Shown here: one piece after another, positions 8,312 through 17,817 of the stretch
Layout of the letters: each line of letters starts with the position of its first letter
Numbering within the stretch: the first letter of the stretch is position 1
From: CAJXII01 sp965242915
GTDB taxonomy: Bacteria > Campylobacterota > Campylobacteria > Campylobacterales > Arcobacteraceae
Assembly: GCA_965242915.1 (NCBI GenBank)
Contig: CBDETN010000027.1
Location: 248,001-312,000, forward strand
Direction: 5' to 3'
DNA: 64,000 nt
Translations under genes and position numbers: made by a program
Notes under the pieces: model-generated
Databases searched by the model: none
Told to the model about the DNA's origin: nothing
What the model saw: only the letters and a program-made list of their open reading frames with translations

Positions 8312-10519
8312 ATGTCACAACAAACACCATTAGAAATCGCACTTGCTCATTCTATGACCCAAGAAGAATACGAAAACACAGTTAAGATTTTAGGTAGAGA
8401 GCCTAACTATACAGAGATAGGTATCATATCTGCTATGTGGAGTGAACACTGTTCTTATAAATCGTCAAAAAAATATTTAAATGGTTTTCCAACAAAAGCT
8501 CCGTGGGTTATACAAGGTCCGGGAGAAAATGCAGGAGTTATTGATATTGGAGATGGCTATGCTGCTGTATTTAAAATGGAATCACACAATCACCCTAGTT
8601 TCATAGAACCATATCAAGGTGCCGCTACTGGTGTTGGTGGAATTTTAAGAGATGTGTTTACTATGGGTGCAAGACCAATTGCAAACATGAACTCTATTAG
8701 ATTTGCTTCAATTGAGGGAGACAGTGAAACTGCTAAAAAACACAGATTTCTTTTAAGAGGTGTTGTTGAAGGTATTGGCGGTTATGGTAACTGTATGGGA
8801 GTTCCAACTATTGGCGGGGAAACTACATTTGAAGATTGTTATGCCGGAAACAACCTTGTAAATGCTTTTACTTTAGGACTAGCTAAAAAAGATGAGATTT
8901 TCTTAGGAGTTGCTGAGGGTGTTGGAAATCCGGTAATGTATGTAGGTTCTAAAACCGGTCGAGACGGTCTTGGCGGTGCGGTTATGAGTTCTGCTGCATT
9001 TACAGAAGACAGTGAATCAAAAAGACCAACAGTACAAGTTGGTGACCCGTTTACTGAAAAACTTTTACTTGAAGCTTGTTTGGAATTATTCAAAGAAGAT
9101 TTAATCATCGGTATTCAAGATATGGGTGCTGCAGGACTTACTTCATCATCTTTTGAAATGGCTGGAAGAAGTGGAAGTGGTATGAGAATGGATTTAGATA
9201 AAGTTCCAGCTCGTGAAGAAAATATGACGCCTTATGACTTTATGCTTTCTGAATCTCAAGAAAGAATGTTGATTTGTGCTAAAAAAGGTTGTGAACAAGC
9301 TGTAATTGATATCTTTGAAAAATGGGAATTAAGTGTTGCCGTTATTGGTGAAGTTACAGATACTGGAAATATGGAACTATACTGGCATGGCGAATTAGTA
9401 GCTGACATACCAATTCAACCATTAAGTGAAGAAGCACCTATTTTAGATAGACCTGTTAAAGAACCTGAATATTTAAAAGATATTAAAAATATCACAATGA
9501 CAAAACAATTAAGTTCAACTGATGCTTTTGATATTTTGTGGAAAAGTTTAGAAGTTGTAGATAAATCATTCATCTATAATCAATACGATTCAATGGTACA
9601 AACAAATACAATCAAAGGGCCGGGATCTCTTGACGGTTCTGTTATCAGAATTAAAGAAACAGGAAAAGCACTTGCTATGAGTGCCGATTGTAATACTAGA
9701 TACTGCTACATCAATCCAGAGTTAGGAGCTGCCGCTGCTGTTATGGAATCAGGGAGAAATGTTGCAATGACGGGAGCTCGTCCTTTGGCTATTACAGATT
9801 GTCTTAACTTCGGTAATCCAGAAAATCCAGAAGTTATGTGGCAATTTAAACATTCTTGCGAGGGTATCAAATCTGCTTGTAAAGAGTTAAATACTCCTGT
9901 TATTAGTGGAAATGTATCGTTATACAATGAAACAAACGGAGTCGGAATATATCCTACTCCAAGCATTGCAACAGTTGGACTAAATGATGATATGAATAAA
10001 GTATTATCATCTCATTTTAAAGAAGAAGGTAACTATATTTGTTTAATTGGTGAATCTTACAGCGAATTTGGTGGAAGCTTATATTTAAAAGAGGTTGAGG
10101 GGCAAATTGGCGGTACTCATCCCGGTGTTGATTTTGAAGCTGAATTAATGTTATGGGATATTATAATTGAAGCAAATAAATTAGGACTTTTAGAATCTGC
10201 AAAAGATGTAAATGTTGGTGGAGTTGCAATTGCCTTAGCTAAAATGTGTGCTGTTGGAGATATGGGTTGTGATGTAAATGTTGCATTTGAACATGAATAT
10301 GATATTTTTTCTGAGAGTTTAAGTAGAGCAATTATTGAAATAAAACCTTCAAATATTCAAGCATTTAATGATTTGGCTTATAAAATCGGAATTAGTTATG
10401 GATGTATTGGAAAAACTGGTGGAGATATTTTAGCTATCAATAGTTTATATAGAAAAATGGAAAAGGTTAAAAATGTATATTTTAACAGATTTCAAGAAAT
10501 AATAGAGCAGGACTTATAA
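8312..10519 (+). CDS. purL: phosphoribosylformylglycinamidine synthase subunit PurL
   Basis: A 735-residue small-type PurL, the ATP-dependent synthetase of the fourth step of purine synthesis. It works with separate PurQ and PurS subunits, which are not in this window. Visible signatures are SEHCSYKSS near residue 45, ESHNHPSFIEPYQGAATGVGG near residue 90, GDPFTEKLLLEACLE, and the second half with SGNVSLYNET. About 90 bases of AT-rich upstream sequence separate it from the transporter gene. The start has AAGGTAAATAA upstream. purH follows closely, forming a purine pair. Confidence 0.96.
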   Translation: MSQQTPLEIALAHSMTQEEYENTVKILGREPNYTEIGIISAMWSEHCSYKSSKKYLNGFPTKAPWVIQGPGENAGVIDIGDGYAAVFKMESHNHPSFIEPYQGAATGVGGILRDVFTMGARPIANMNSIRFASIEGDSETAKKHRFLLRGVVEGIGGYGNCMGVPTIGGETTFEDCYAGNNLVNAFTLGLAKKDEIFLGVAEGVGNPVMYVGSKTGRDGLGGAVMSSAAFTEDSESKRPTVQVGDPFTEKLLLEACLELFKEDLIIGIQDMGAAGLTSSSFEMAGRSGSGMRMDLDKVPAREENMTPYDFMLSESQERMLICAKKGCEQAVIDIFEKWELSVAVIGEVTDTGNMELYWHGELVADIPIQPLSEEAPILDRPVKEPEYLKDIKNITMTKQLSSTDAFDILWKSLEVVDKSFIYNQYDSMVQTNTIKGPGSLDGSVIRIKETGKALAMSADCNTRYCYINPELGAAAAVMESGRNVAMTGARPLAITDCLNFGNPENPEVMWQFKHSCEGIKSACKELNTPVISGNVSLYNETNGVGIYPTPSIATVGLNDDMNKVLSSHFKEEGNYICLIGESYSEFGGSLYLKEVEGQIGGTHPGVDFEAELMLWDIIIEANKLGLLESAKDVNVGGVAIALAKMCAVGDMGCDVNVAFEHEYDIFSESLSRAIIEIKPSNIQAFNDLAYKIGISYGCIGKTGGDILAINSLYRKMEKVKNVYFNRFQEIIEQDL

Positions 10520-10534
10520 GAGGTGGAAAATAAA

Positions 10535-12067
10535 ATGAGAGCATTGATAAGTGTAAGTGATAAAAGTGGTGTTGAAAACTTTGCTAAAGAGTTAGTATCG
10601 TTAGGATATGAGATTATTTCAACCGGTGGAACATATAAAAAGCTTCAAGAGGCTGGAATAGCTGTAATTGAAGCAAATGAAGTTACTAAATTTCCTGAAT
10701 GTTTTGAGGGTCGTGTAAAAACTTTAAATCCTTTTATTCACGGTGGTATTTTACATAGAAGAGATAAACAATCACACCTTGATGAAGCAAAAAAATTAGG
10801 TATTGAAGGTATTGATTTGGTATGTGTAAATCTTTATCCGTTTAAAGCAACTATTGAAAAAACTGATGATTTTGAAGAGATTATTGAAAATATTGATATT
10901 GGTGGACCTGCAATGGTGCGTTCAGCTGCTAAAAACTTTGATAGTGTAATTATAGTTACTGATGTTGCTGATTATGATGATGTTTTAAATAATCTTAAAA
11001 ATGATATAAATACAGTTGAATTTAGAAGAGATATGATGATAAAAGCTTACGAACATACAGCTGCTTATGATTCTATGATTGCAAACTATATGAACAAAAG
11101 ATTCAATGGCGGCATGGGTGCAAAACAATTTATCATTGGTGAAAAAGTTTTTGATACCAGATATGGAGAGAATCCACATCAAAAAGGTGCATTGTATGAG
11201 TTTGACAAACATCTGTCAAACAAATTCATAACACTAAAAGGAGAGGCTAGTTTCAATAATATGGGTGATATCAGCGGTGCTTCTAAAATTGCAGCAGCTT
11301 TTGGTGATACTAACGCAGTTTGTATTGTAAAGCACGGGAATCCTTGTGGTTTTGCTATAAAAAACACTTTACTTGAATCATATGTAGAAGCATTAAAATG
11401 TGACCCGGTATCTGCTTTTGGCGGTGTTGTTGCTGTTAACGGTATTGTTGATTTAGAATTAGCTGTTAAAATGAATGAGATTTTCTTAGAAGTTGTGTTT
11501 GCTGCTGATTTTACACCAGAAGCCCAAGAGGAATTAAATAAGAAAAAAAGAATCAAACTATTTAAGCAGGGTACTGCTAAAATAGAACTTGCAAATGATG
11601 ATTTTAACTTTAAAATTGTTGATGGTGGTTTTGTTTATCAAAATGCTGATAAAGTTGAAGATGATGAAGTTAAAAATAGTGAATTAAAAACAGCGAGAAC
11701 AGCTTCCAAGCAAGAACAAAAAGATATGGAGATTGCTTATAAAATAGCATCTTTAACAAAATCAAATTGTGTAGTTTATGTTAAAAACTCTGCAATGGTA
11801 GCTGTTGGTATGGGTATGACTTCAAGAGTTGATGCTGCAAAAGCAGCACTTACAAAAGCAAATGATATGGGATTGGATGTAACTGGTTCTGTATTAGCTT
11901 CTGAAGCATTTTTTCCATTTAGAGATTCAATTGACGCAGCAGCAGATGCTGGAGTAAAATGTGTGATAGAACCTGGTGGAAGTATCAGAGATGATGAGAT
12001 TATTGAAGCAGCAAATGAATTTGGCATGGCTTTATACTTTTCAGGGAAAAGACACTTTTTACATTAA
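10535..12067 (+). CDS. purH: bifunctional AICAR transformylase/IMP cyclohydrolase
   Basis: A 510-residue PurH catalysing the last two steps of IMP synthesis. The N-terminal MGS-like cyclohydrolase domain reads SVSDKSGVENFA and later STGGTYKKL. The transformylase domain carries VKHGNPCG (Lys-His pair) and DPVSAFGGVVA. The C-terminus FSGKRHFLH is typical. An in-frame GTG at 10523 exists, but the ATG at 10535 has AAGAGGTGG at proper spacing, so I take the ATG. It sits directly after purL. Confidence 0.95.
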   Translation: MRALISVSDKSGVENFAKELVSLGYEIISTGGTYKKLQEAGIAVIEANEVTKFPECFEGRVKTLNPFIHGGILHRRDKQSHLDEAKKLGIEGIDLVCVNLYPFKATIEKTDDFEEIIENIDIGGPAMVRSAAKNFDSVIIVTDVADYDDVLNNLKNDINTVEFRRDMMIKAYEHTAAYDSMIANYMNKRFNGGMGAKQFIIGEKVFDTRYGENPHQKGALYEFDKHLSNKFITLKGEASFNNMGDISGASKIAAAFGDTNAVCIVKHGNPCGFAIKNTLLESYVEALKCDPVSAFGGVVAVNGIVDLELAVKMNEIFLEVVFAADFTPEAQEELNKKKRIKLFKQGTAKIELANDDFNFKIVDGGFVYQNADKVEDDEVKNSELKTARTASKQEQKDMEIAYKIASLTKSNCVVYVKNSAMVAVGMGMTSRVDAAKAALTKANDMGLDVTGSVLASEAFFPFRDSIDAAADAGVKCVIEPGGSIRDDEIIEAANEFGMALYFSGKRHFLH

Positions 12068-12091
12068 ATTTGTACTATGTGAGGGAAAGAG

Positions 12092-13858
12092 ATGGGTTCT
12101 TATAAACAATTAAAACAGATTAAAAATATCACTCTTTTATTTATTATTAGTATGGTTTTAGGATTTGCAACTGTTATACTTTATTTTGCAACACAAGATA
12201 AAAAAGAGAATATTAACAAACAAATAGAGCTGAAAAAAACTCAACTTGACCTTACATTTACAAAAAAAGTTTTTGAACTTCAAAAAAAATATAACTCAAA
12301 ATTAGAAGAGTTTATAGGAGATGAAGATATCTTAAATGCTTTTGCATCAAGAGATAGAGAAAAACTTGATAAACTGGCACAAATTAAATTTGATAAACTT
12401 ATCAAAGATGAGCCAAATTTTGAATTAATCTGTTTTGGACTTCCTGATATGACAGCATTTTACAGAGCGCATGTTCCAAACAAGTATGGAGATGACATTA
12501 GTAAAGTTCAAGGTGTTTTGTCAGCTAATAAACTTAAAAAAAGAGTGAGTGGATTTTTAATTACAAAACTTGGACTTTTTTATAGAGTGACATTTCCTGT
12601 TTTTAAAAAAGGGAAGCATATAGGTATAATTGCTTTTGGAATAAACCTAGGTTATGTAAATGATTTTATAGAAAAACAATTTAATACAGAATCTGCAATT
12701 ATAGTTAATACAAAACAACTAAAACAAAGTAAATGGTTCAATATGCTTGAAGAAGGAACTATTGGCAACTATACAATTATATCTACAAATGGTGAACTTA
12801 TAAATCAATTCTCTGCATCTGGACACAATATAGATGCACAAAATATTAGAATGGAAAATGAAAATAAAATTTTCAGTATAATCAATGATATTGAAATCTT
12901 TGGAATTAAGAATAAACCAATAGCAAAAGTTGTTTTATTTCAAGATATTACCAAAGAGGTTAAAATATATGAAAATTATTTATATACATTTATAGGTATT
13001 TTAGCCATTTTAATCATAATCTTATCATATGCTTTGATAATGACATTTAATAAATTTTTAACGACAATAGTATCAATAAATGATGATCTAAAAGATTTAA
13101 ATATACACCTTGAAGATAGAGTATTTAAAGAAGTCCAAAAAAACAGAGAAAAAGAACAACAGCTTTTTGAACAATCAAAAAGAGCACAAATAGGTGAAAT
13201 GATAGGAAATATTGCACATCAGTGGAGACAACCATTATCTGTAATATCAACTGCTATTAGTGGAATGCAACTTCAAAAAGAGATGGGTATATTAGATGAC
13301 AATGAGTTTAATAATACTACAAAAACAATCATGGATACAACACAATATCTCTCAAAAATTATTGATGAATTTAGAGACTTTATCGATTCTAAAAATGAAT
13401 TTAGTGATTTTATTTTACAAGATGCAATGGATAAAACCTTAAGAGTTAATGGAGCAACACTAAAAAGTAACCATATAAAATTAATTAAAAGATATAAAGA
13501 AACTCCAATTCATATACACTCAATTCAAGGAGAAATATCTCAAGTTATACTGAATATAATAAATAATGCCAAAGATATTCTATGTGAGCGAGATATAGAA
13601 AATAGAGAGATTATAATAAGTATTACAACTAATGGTAATAATGCCGTTATTATGATTGAAGATAATGCAGGTGGTATAGAAGAAGATATATTACCTAAGA
13701 TTTTTGACCCATATTTTACAACAAGACATCAAAGTCAGGGTAAAGGCATTGGATTATATATGTGTAATACAATAGTAACTCAAAACTTAAAAGGTGAAAT
13801 AAATGCAACTAACGGAACAAAAGGTGCATTATTTTCTATAGAGATACCAATAAAATAA
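12092..13858 (+). CDS. membrane sensor histidine kinase
   Basis: A 588-residue two-component sensor. It has a transmembrane helix near residues 14-36, a periplasmic region of about 250 residues probably of Cache type, a second helix near 292-314, a short coiled linker, and a HisKA-like segment with the phospho-acceptor in IAHQWRQPLS (His near residue 376). The ATPase domain follows, with N-box NIINNAKDIL, G1 EDNAGGI and G2 GKGIGLYMC. The HQWRQPL form is common in Campylobacterota kinases. No response regulator gene lies adjacent. The signal is unknown; the following molybdate genes may be coincidental neighbours. Confidence 0.88.
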   Translation: MGSYKQLKQIKNITLLFIISMVLGFATVILYFATQDKKENINKQIELKKTQLDLTFTKKVFELQKKYNSKLEEFIGDEDILNAFASRDREKLDKLAQIKFDKLIKDEPNFELICFGLPDMTAFYRAHVPNKYGDDISKVQGVLSANKLKKRVSGFLITKLGLFYRVTFPVFKKGKHIGIIAFGINLGYVNDFIEKQFNTESAIIVNTKQLKQSKWFNMLEEGTIGNYTIISTNGELINQFSASGHNIDAQNIRMENENKIFSIINDIEIFGIKNKPIAKVVLFQDITKEVKIYENYLYTFIGILAILIIILSYALIMTFNKFLTTIVSINDDLKDLNIHLEDRVFKEVQKNREKEQQLFEQSKRAQIGEMIGNIAHQWRQPLSVISTAISGMQLQKEMGILDDNEFNNTTKTIMDTTQYLSKIIDEFRDFIDSKNEFSDFILQDAMDKTLRVNGATLKSNHIKLIKRYKETPIHIHSIQGEISQVILNIINNAKDILCERDIENREIIISITTNGNNAVIMIEDNAGGIEEDILPKIFDPYFTTRHQSQGKGIGLYMCNTIVTQNLKGEINATNGTKGALFSIEIPIK

Positions 13859-13899
13859 AATAATCAATAAATTCTTAACAATTTCATTATATATTAAGA

Positions 13900-13933
13900 T
13901 ATATAACGCTAAAGTTTTACTTATCGTTATATA
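13900..13933. promoter_or_regulatory. ModE-box-like inverted repeat
   Basis: TATATAACG (13900-13908) and CGTTATATA (13925-13933) form a perfect 9-bp inverted repeat 27 bases before modE. The half-sites match the CGTTATAT core known for ModE operators. An additional TACAACG lies at 13942-13948. This suggests autoregulation of the mod locus by molybdate-bound ModE. The function is inferred. Confidence 0.6.
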
Positions 13934-13959
13934 CAACAAGATACAACGAAAGGAAATTT

Positions 13960-14742
13960 ATGGAAATATCTTCAAATCTTACTTTGGAAATTTTAAATCA
14001 ACCTTTTTTACTTGAAAAAAGGATAGAACTTTTATTTGCAATTGCCAAAGAAGGTTCTATAAGTAAAGCGGCAAAAGCAGTTCCTATGAGTTACAAAAGT
14101 GCTTGGGAAGCAGTTGATGCTATGAACAATTTAGCACCTCAACCAATTGTACAAAAAGAAACCGGCGGTAAAGGCGGCGGCGGTACTGTTTTGACTGCTT
14201 ATGGAAAAAATCTGCTTAATACTTACACCATCTTAAAAAAAGAACAAAAAAAGTTTTTAGAAGCTTTATCAAATATAACTGATATTGATACAGGAACTCT
14301 TAAAACAATGAAAAGGTTAGCTATGCAAATAAGTGCAAGAAATCAAATATCAGGAACTATAGAAGAGATATCTTTAGGAAGTGTAAATGCAATAGTTTCA
14401 GTTGTTCCAAAAAGTGGTCATAAATTATATGCAAATATTTCCAAAAACAGTATTTCAAATCTGGGCTTAAAAAAAGATGATGAAGTTGTTGCCATATTCA
14501 AATCAAGCAATGTGCTAATTTCAACTGATACTTCATTGACTCTTAGTGCAAGGAATAAAATCAATGGAGTTATTAAGAATTTAGAAAAAGGTGCTGTAAA
14601 TTGTGAAGTTTCAGTAGATATTGGAGAAGATCAGATTATCACTTCTGTTATAACCAATAGCGCTGTAGAAGAGTTGAAACTTAAAGTTGGAAATGAAGTG
14701 ATAATGATCATCAAATCAAGTGATGTGATGATAGGGAAATAA
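13960..14742 (+). CDS. modE: molybdate-responsive transcriptional regulator ModE
   Basis: A 260-residue protein. The N-terminal winged helix-turn-helix is LysR-like (KEGSISKAAKAVPMSYKSAWEAVDAMN, residues about 31-57, then a Gly-rich wing ETGGKGGGGT). It is followed by two Mop/TOBE domains (SARNQISGTIEEIS near residue 125 and SARNKINGVIKNLE near residue 196) that bind molybdate. This is the full ModE architecture. AAAGGAAATTT precedes the ATG. It is the first gene of the locus modE-modA-trmO-mop-modB-nth, with modC further on. Confidence 0.93.
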   Translation: MEISSNLTLEILNQPFLLEKRIELLFAIAKEGSISKAAKAVPMSYKSAWEAVDAMNNLAPQPIVQKETGGKGGGGTVLTAYGKNLLNTYTILKKEQKKFLEALSNITDIDTGTLKTMKRLAMQISARNQISGTIEEISLGSVNAIVSVVPKSGHKLYANISKNSISNLGLKKDDEVVAIFKSSNVLISTDTSLTLSARNKINGVIKNLEKGAVNCEVSVDIGEDQIITSVITNSAVEELKLKVGNEVIMIIKSSDVMIGK

Positions 14743-14751
14743 GGAAAAAAT

Positions 14752-15501
14752 ATGTTCAAAAAAATAGTAATAGGAAGTTTATTTGTTTGCAGTTCATTGT
14801 TTGCAGGAACTATAAATATAGCAGTTGCCGCAAATGTAAGTTATGCAATTGATGATTTAAAAAAAGAGTTTAAAAAGTTATATCCGGATACTAAAGTTCT
14901 TGTAACTCTTGGAAGTAGTGGAAAGCTGACTGCGCAGATTAAAAATGGAGCACCGTATCAACTTTTTATGGCTGCAAATATGAAGTATCCAAAAGCTTTA
15001 TATCAAGATAATATAGCAGTAACCAAACCACTTGTTTATGCACAAGGCGGTTTGGCATATTTAAGTAGTAAAGCCCAAGATTTTTCTAAAGGGATAAAAC
15101 TTATTGAAAGTTCTAAAATAAAAAAAATAGCAATAGCAAATCCAAAAACAGCACCTTATGGAAAAGCTACTATAGAGGCTATGAAAAATGGGGGAATATA
15201 TAAGAATATAGTGAAAAAACTTGTATATGGAGAGTCTATATCTCAAACGGTTTCTTATGCAGTAATTGCCGCAGATATTGGTTTTATCGCTAAATCGTCG
15301 CTTTATAGTCCTAAAATGGCACATTTTAAAAAAGGTGTAAATTGGGCAGAAGTAAACCCTAAACTTTATACCCCTATAAATCAAGGTATTGTTATATTAA
15401 AAGATGGTGAAGGAAATAAGGAAGTGGTTGCTTTTTATAATTTTATATTAAGTAAAAAAGCAAAACAGATCTTTAACGATTTTGGTTATTTGGTACCATA
15501 G
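14752..15501 (+). CDS. modA: molybdate ABC transporter substrate-binding protein
   Basis: A 249-residue periplasmic protein. The signal peptide covers about residues 1-18 (VIGSLFVCSSLFAG). The mature part starts TINIAVAANVSYAIDDL and has the family landmarks LGSSGKLTAQI, NPKTAPYGKA and VIAADIGFIAKS. It delivers molybdate or tungstate to ModB/ModC. It starts 9 bases after modE and is clearly in the same operon. Confidence 0.92.
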   Translation: MFKKIVIGSLFVCSSLFAGTINIAVAANVSYAIDDLKKEFKKLYPDTKVLVTLGSSGKLTAQIKNGAPYQLFMAANMKYPKALYQDNIAVTKPLVYAQGGLAYLSSKAQDFSKGIKLIESSKIKKIAIANPKTAPYGKATIEAMKNGGIYKNIVKKLVYGESISQTVSYAVIAADIGFIAKSSLYSPKMAHFKKGVNWAEVNPKLYTPINQGIVILKDGEGNKEVVAFYNFILSKKAKQIFNDFGYLVP

Positions 15502-15512
15502 GAAAATTAAAT

Positions 15513-16007
15513 ATGAATATTAATTTAAAACAAATAGCAACTATAAGAACACCTTTTTGCCAGTTAGACAATATGCCTGTTCAGCCAAGCGGTGCAAAAG
15601 ATGTATATGCAAAGATACACTTTAAGGAAGAGTACCAAGATGGATTAAAAGATTTAAACGGATTTAGTCATGTTTATTTAATATATTATTTTCATAAAAT
15701 AAAAAATCACAAACTTACAGTTATACCGTTTAATGATCATACAAATACTCCTAGAGGGGTATTTGCGACTAGAACACCTATGCATCCAAATAGTATTGGG
15801 TTATCAATAGTAAGTTTAGTTAGTGTAGAAGATAATATTGTTACGATAAAAGGTATTGATGTTTTGGATGGGACACCATTATTAGATATAAAACCATACA
15901 TAGAAAACTTTGATAAAGCTTTAGGCGAAATTAAGTCAGGCTGGATGAAGTCAACGGCTAAAGAAGTAAGCCAAAAAAAATCAGATAATAGATTTGTAAA
16001 TGTTTAA
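15513..16007 (+). CDS. trmO: TrmO/TsaA-family tRNA methyltransferase
   Basis: A 164-residue protein with the UPF0066 (YaeB/TsaA) pattern: IATIRTPFCQLDNMPVQPSG at the N-terminus, DLNGFSHVYLIYYFH in the middle, then FATRTPMHPNSIGLSIV and GIDVLDGTPLLDIKPYI. The E. coli member TrmO adds the N6-methyl group to threonylcarbamoyl-adenosine 37 of tRNA-Thr. Its place between modA and a Mop gene hints that this short form might instead have a role tied to molybdate metabolism, but that is speculation from context. Confidence 0.8.
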   Translation: MNINLKQIATIRTPFCQLDNMPVQPSGAKDVYAKIHFKEEYQDGLKDLNGFSHVYLIYYFHKIKNHKLTVIPFNDHTNTPRGVFATRTPMHPNSIGLSIVSLVSVEDNIVTIKGIDVLDGTPLLDIKPYIENFDKALGEIKSGWMKSTAKEVSQKKSDNRFVNV

Positions 16008-16015
16008 GGTAAAAT

Positions 16016-16417
16016 ATGAGTAAAATAACAGCTACAATAAAAAGTATTGCTAGTGTTGATAGTCTAAATATTGTAAAGTTTGATTTCTCAAGCAATATTT
16101 TAACGATGATGAGTTTAGATTTAAATAGTGATATAAAAATAGGAACAAAAGTAAATATAAGTATCAAACCGACACATATAGCCCTTGCTAAAGATTTTAA
16201 CGGAGTATTAAGTTATGACAATCAAATAAAAGCAAATATCATAGAAATAAATAATGGTAAGTTATTAAGTAGTATAAAATTACTTGTCAATGATGAAATT
16301 TTAGAATCAATTATTACAAAAGAATCAGCATTAAATATGGACTTAAAAGTAGAAGATGAAGTAACAGTTCTTATAAAAGCCAGCGAGTTATCAATTCAAG
16401 AGGTTTTAAATGATTGA
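16016..16417 (+). CDS. Mop/TOBE-domain molybdate-binding protein
   Basis: A 133-residue protein that appears to consist of two degenerate Mop/TOBE-like domains: ITATIKSIASVDSLNIVKFD at the N-terminus, and IKANIIEINNGKLLSSIKLL near residues 73-93 ending in VEDEVTVLIKASELSI. No DNA-binding domain or signal peptide is seen. Such proteins (molbindins) store or sense molybdate in the cytoplasm. The stop overlaps modB by 8 bases, so translation is probably coupled. Confidence 0.75.
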   Translation: MSKITATIKSIASVDSLNIVKFDFSSNILTMMSLDLNSDIKIGTKVNISIKPTHIALAKDFNGVLSYDNQIKANIIEINNGKLLSSIKLLVNDEILESIITKESALNMDLKVEDEVTVLIKASELSIQEVLND

Positions 16418-17105
16418 GATATTAAAAACAATAGAATTTACCCCGTTTTTATTGTCGTTTAAATTAGCAGGACTTACAACTATAATTTTGTTTGTGATAA
16501 GTATGCCGCTGGCTTGGTACCTATCACAAACCAAATCAAAAGCCAAACCTGTCTTAGAAGCTATCACTGCTCTTCCTATAGTGTTGCCGCCTTCTGTTTT
16601 GGGATTTTATATTTTAGTTGCATTATCTCATAACTCGCCTATTGGTGTGTTTTTTGAAGATATGTTTGATATAAAACTTGTATTTAATTTTACAGGACTT
16701 GTGGTTGCTAGTTGTTTTTACTCATTACCATTTATGGTACAACCTCTTCAAGGTGGATTTGAATCTATAAATAAAAATATGCTAGAAGCCAGCTATATAA
16801 GTGGAAAAAGTAAAATAGTGACTATTTTTAAAGTAGCCCTGCCAAATATAAAACCAGCTGTTATGACTGCTATTATAATAACATTTGCTCATACCGTTGG
16901 AGAGTTTGGAGTAGTTCTAATGGTTGGTGGAAGTATCCCTGGTGAAACAAAAGTAGCTTCAGTTGCTATTTATGAGATGGTTGAGATTATGGATTATACA
17001 AGTGCACATATTTATAGTGCTATTATGGTGATTATAAGTTTTATTGTACTTTTGAGTGTTTATATCTTTAATCATAAGCAAAGCATTAAACTTGGAAAAT
17101 TTTAA
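16410..17105 (+). CDS. modB: molybdate ABC transporter permease
   Basis: A 231-residue permease with about five or six membrane segments. It carries the EAA-type cytoplasmic loop (LEASYISGKSKIVTIFKVALP near residue 127) that docks to the ModC ATPase. LPIVLPPSVLGFYI and HTVGEFGVVLMVGG are characteristic of ModB. It overlaps the Mop gene and is followed one base later by nth. Confidence 0.92.
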   Translation: MIEILKTIEFTPFLLSFKLAGLTTIILFVISMPLAWYLSQTKSKAKPVLEAITALPIVLPPSVLGFYILVALSHNSPIGVFFEDMFDIKLVFNFTGLVVASCFYSLPFMVQPLQGGFESINKNMLEASYISGKSKIVTIFKVALPNIKPAVMTAIIITFAHTVGEFGVVLMVGGSIPGETKVASVAIYEMVEIMDYTSAHIYSAIMVIISFIVLLSVYIFNHKQSIKLGKF

Positions 17106-17106
17106 A

Positions 17107-17754
17107 ATGGAAACAAAAGAATTTATAGAAGTTTTAAATATTTTAGAACAAAATATCCCAAAAGACAGTCCAAGTAATATTTTAAAAAATAGTTTTAAGA
17201 GAAAACCATATACTATTTTGATGGCTACACTTTTAAGTTTAAGAACCAAAGATGAAAATACAGCTCGTGTATGTAAAGAGCTGTTTATATTGGCTCATAC
17301 ACCACAAATGATGCTTAAAATTCCAACAGAACAACTAGAGCAAATAGTAAAACCAACAGGGATGTATCGTAAAAAAACTCAAATTTTACAAGAGGTATCG
17401 TCAGCTTTAATTAATAGATTTGATTCGCAAGTTCCTAACACAAAAGATGAACTTTTAAGTATCAAAGGTATTGGAGAAAAAACAGCAAATATAGTTCTAA
17501 ACAACGCTTTTGATATACCAACAATTGCAGTTGATACACATGTACATAGAATACCAAATTTACTAAAATTCATAGATACAAAAAATGAAAAAGAGACCGC
17601 AAAAGCACTTTGTCAAAAAGTGCCAAAAGAGTATTGGAATAGATTAAATTTTACAATAGTCAGCTTTGGTCAAACGATATGTAACCCGCGAAGTCCTAAA
17701 TGTGATGTTTGCCCTATTATTCAGTATTGTACGAATAAAAATATTACAATATGA
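17107..17754 (+). CDS. nth: endonuclease III
   Basis: A 215-residue base-excision DNA glycosylase/AP lyase. It has the helix-hairpin-helix LLSIKGIGEKTANIVLNNAF (catalytic Lys within it), the downstream catalytic Asp in VDTHVHRI, and a C-terminal 4Fe-4S motif C-x6-C-x2-C-x5-C (CNPRSPKCDVCPIIQYC). The ATG at 17107, one base after modB, gives a normal N-terminus; an upstream in-frame start at 17056 would run into modB and is not supported. Confidence 0.95.
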   Translation: METKEFIEVLNILEQNIPKDSPSNILKNSFKRKPYTILMATLLSLRTKDENTARVCKELFILAHTPQMMLKIPTEQLEQIVKPTGMYRKKTQILQEVSSALINRFDSQVPNTKDELLSIKGIGEKTANIVLNNAFDIPTIAVDTHVHRIPNLLKFIDTKNEKETAKALCQKVPKEYWNRLNFTIVSFGQTICNPRSPKCDVCPIIQYCTNKNITI

Positions 17755-17817
17755 CATATTTTTTAATAAAATTAAATTTTTGTGATATGATATTTAAAAC
17801 TATTTAAGGTTGCTAAC

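Noticed and set aside
17056..17106. Longer nth start overlapping modB
   Set aside because: The extra 17 residues have no homology to endonuclease III, and the ATG at 17107 gives the normal N-terminus.
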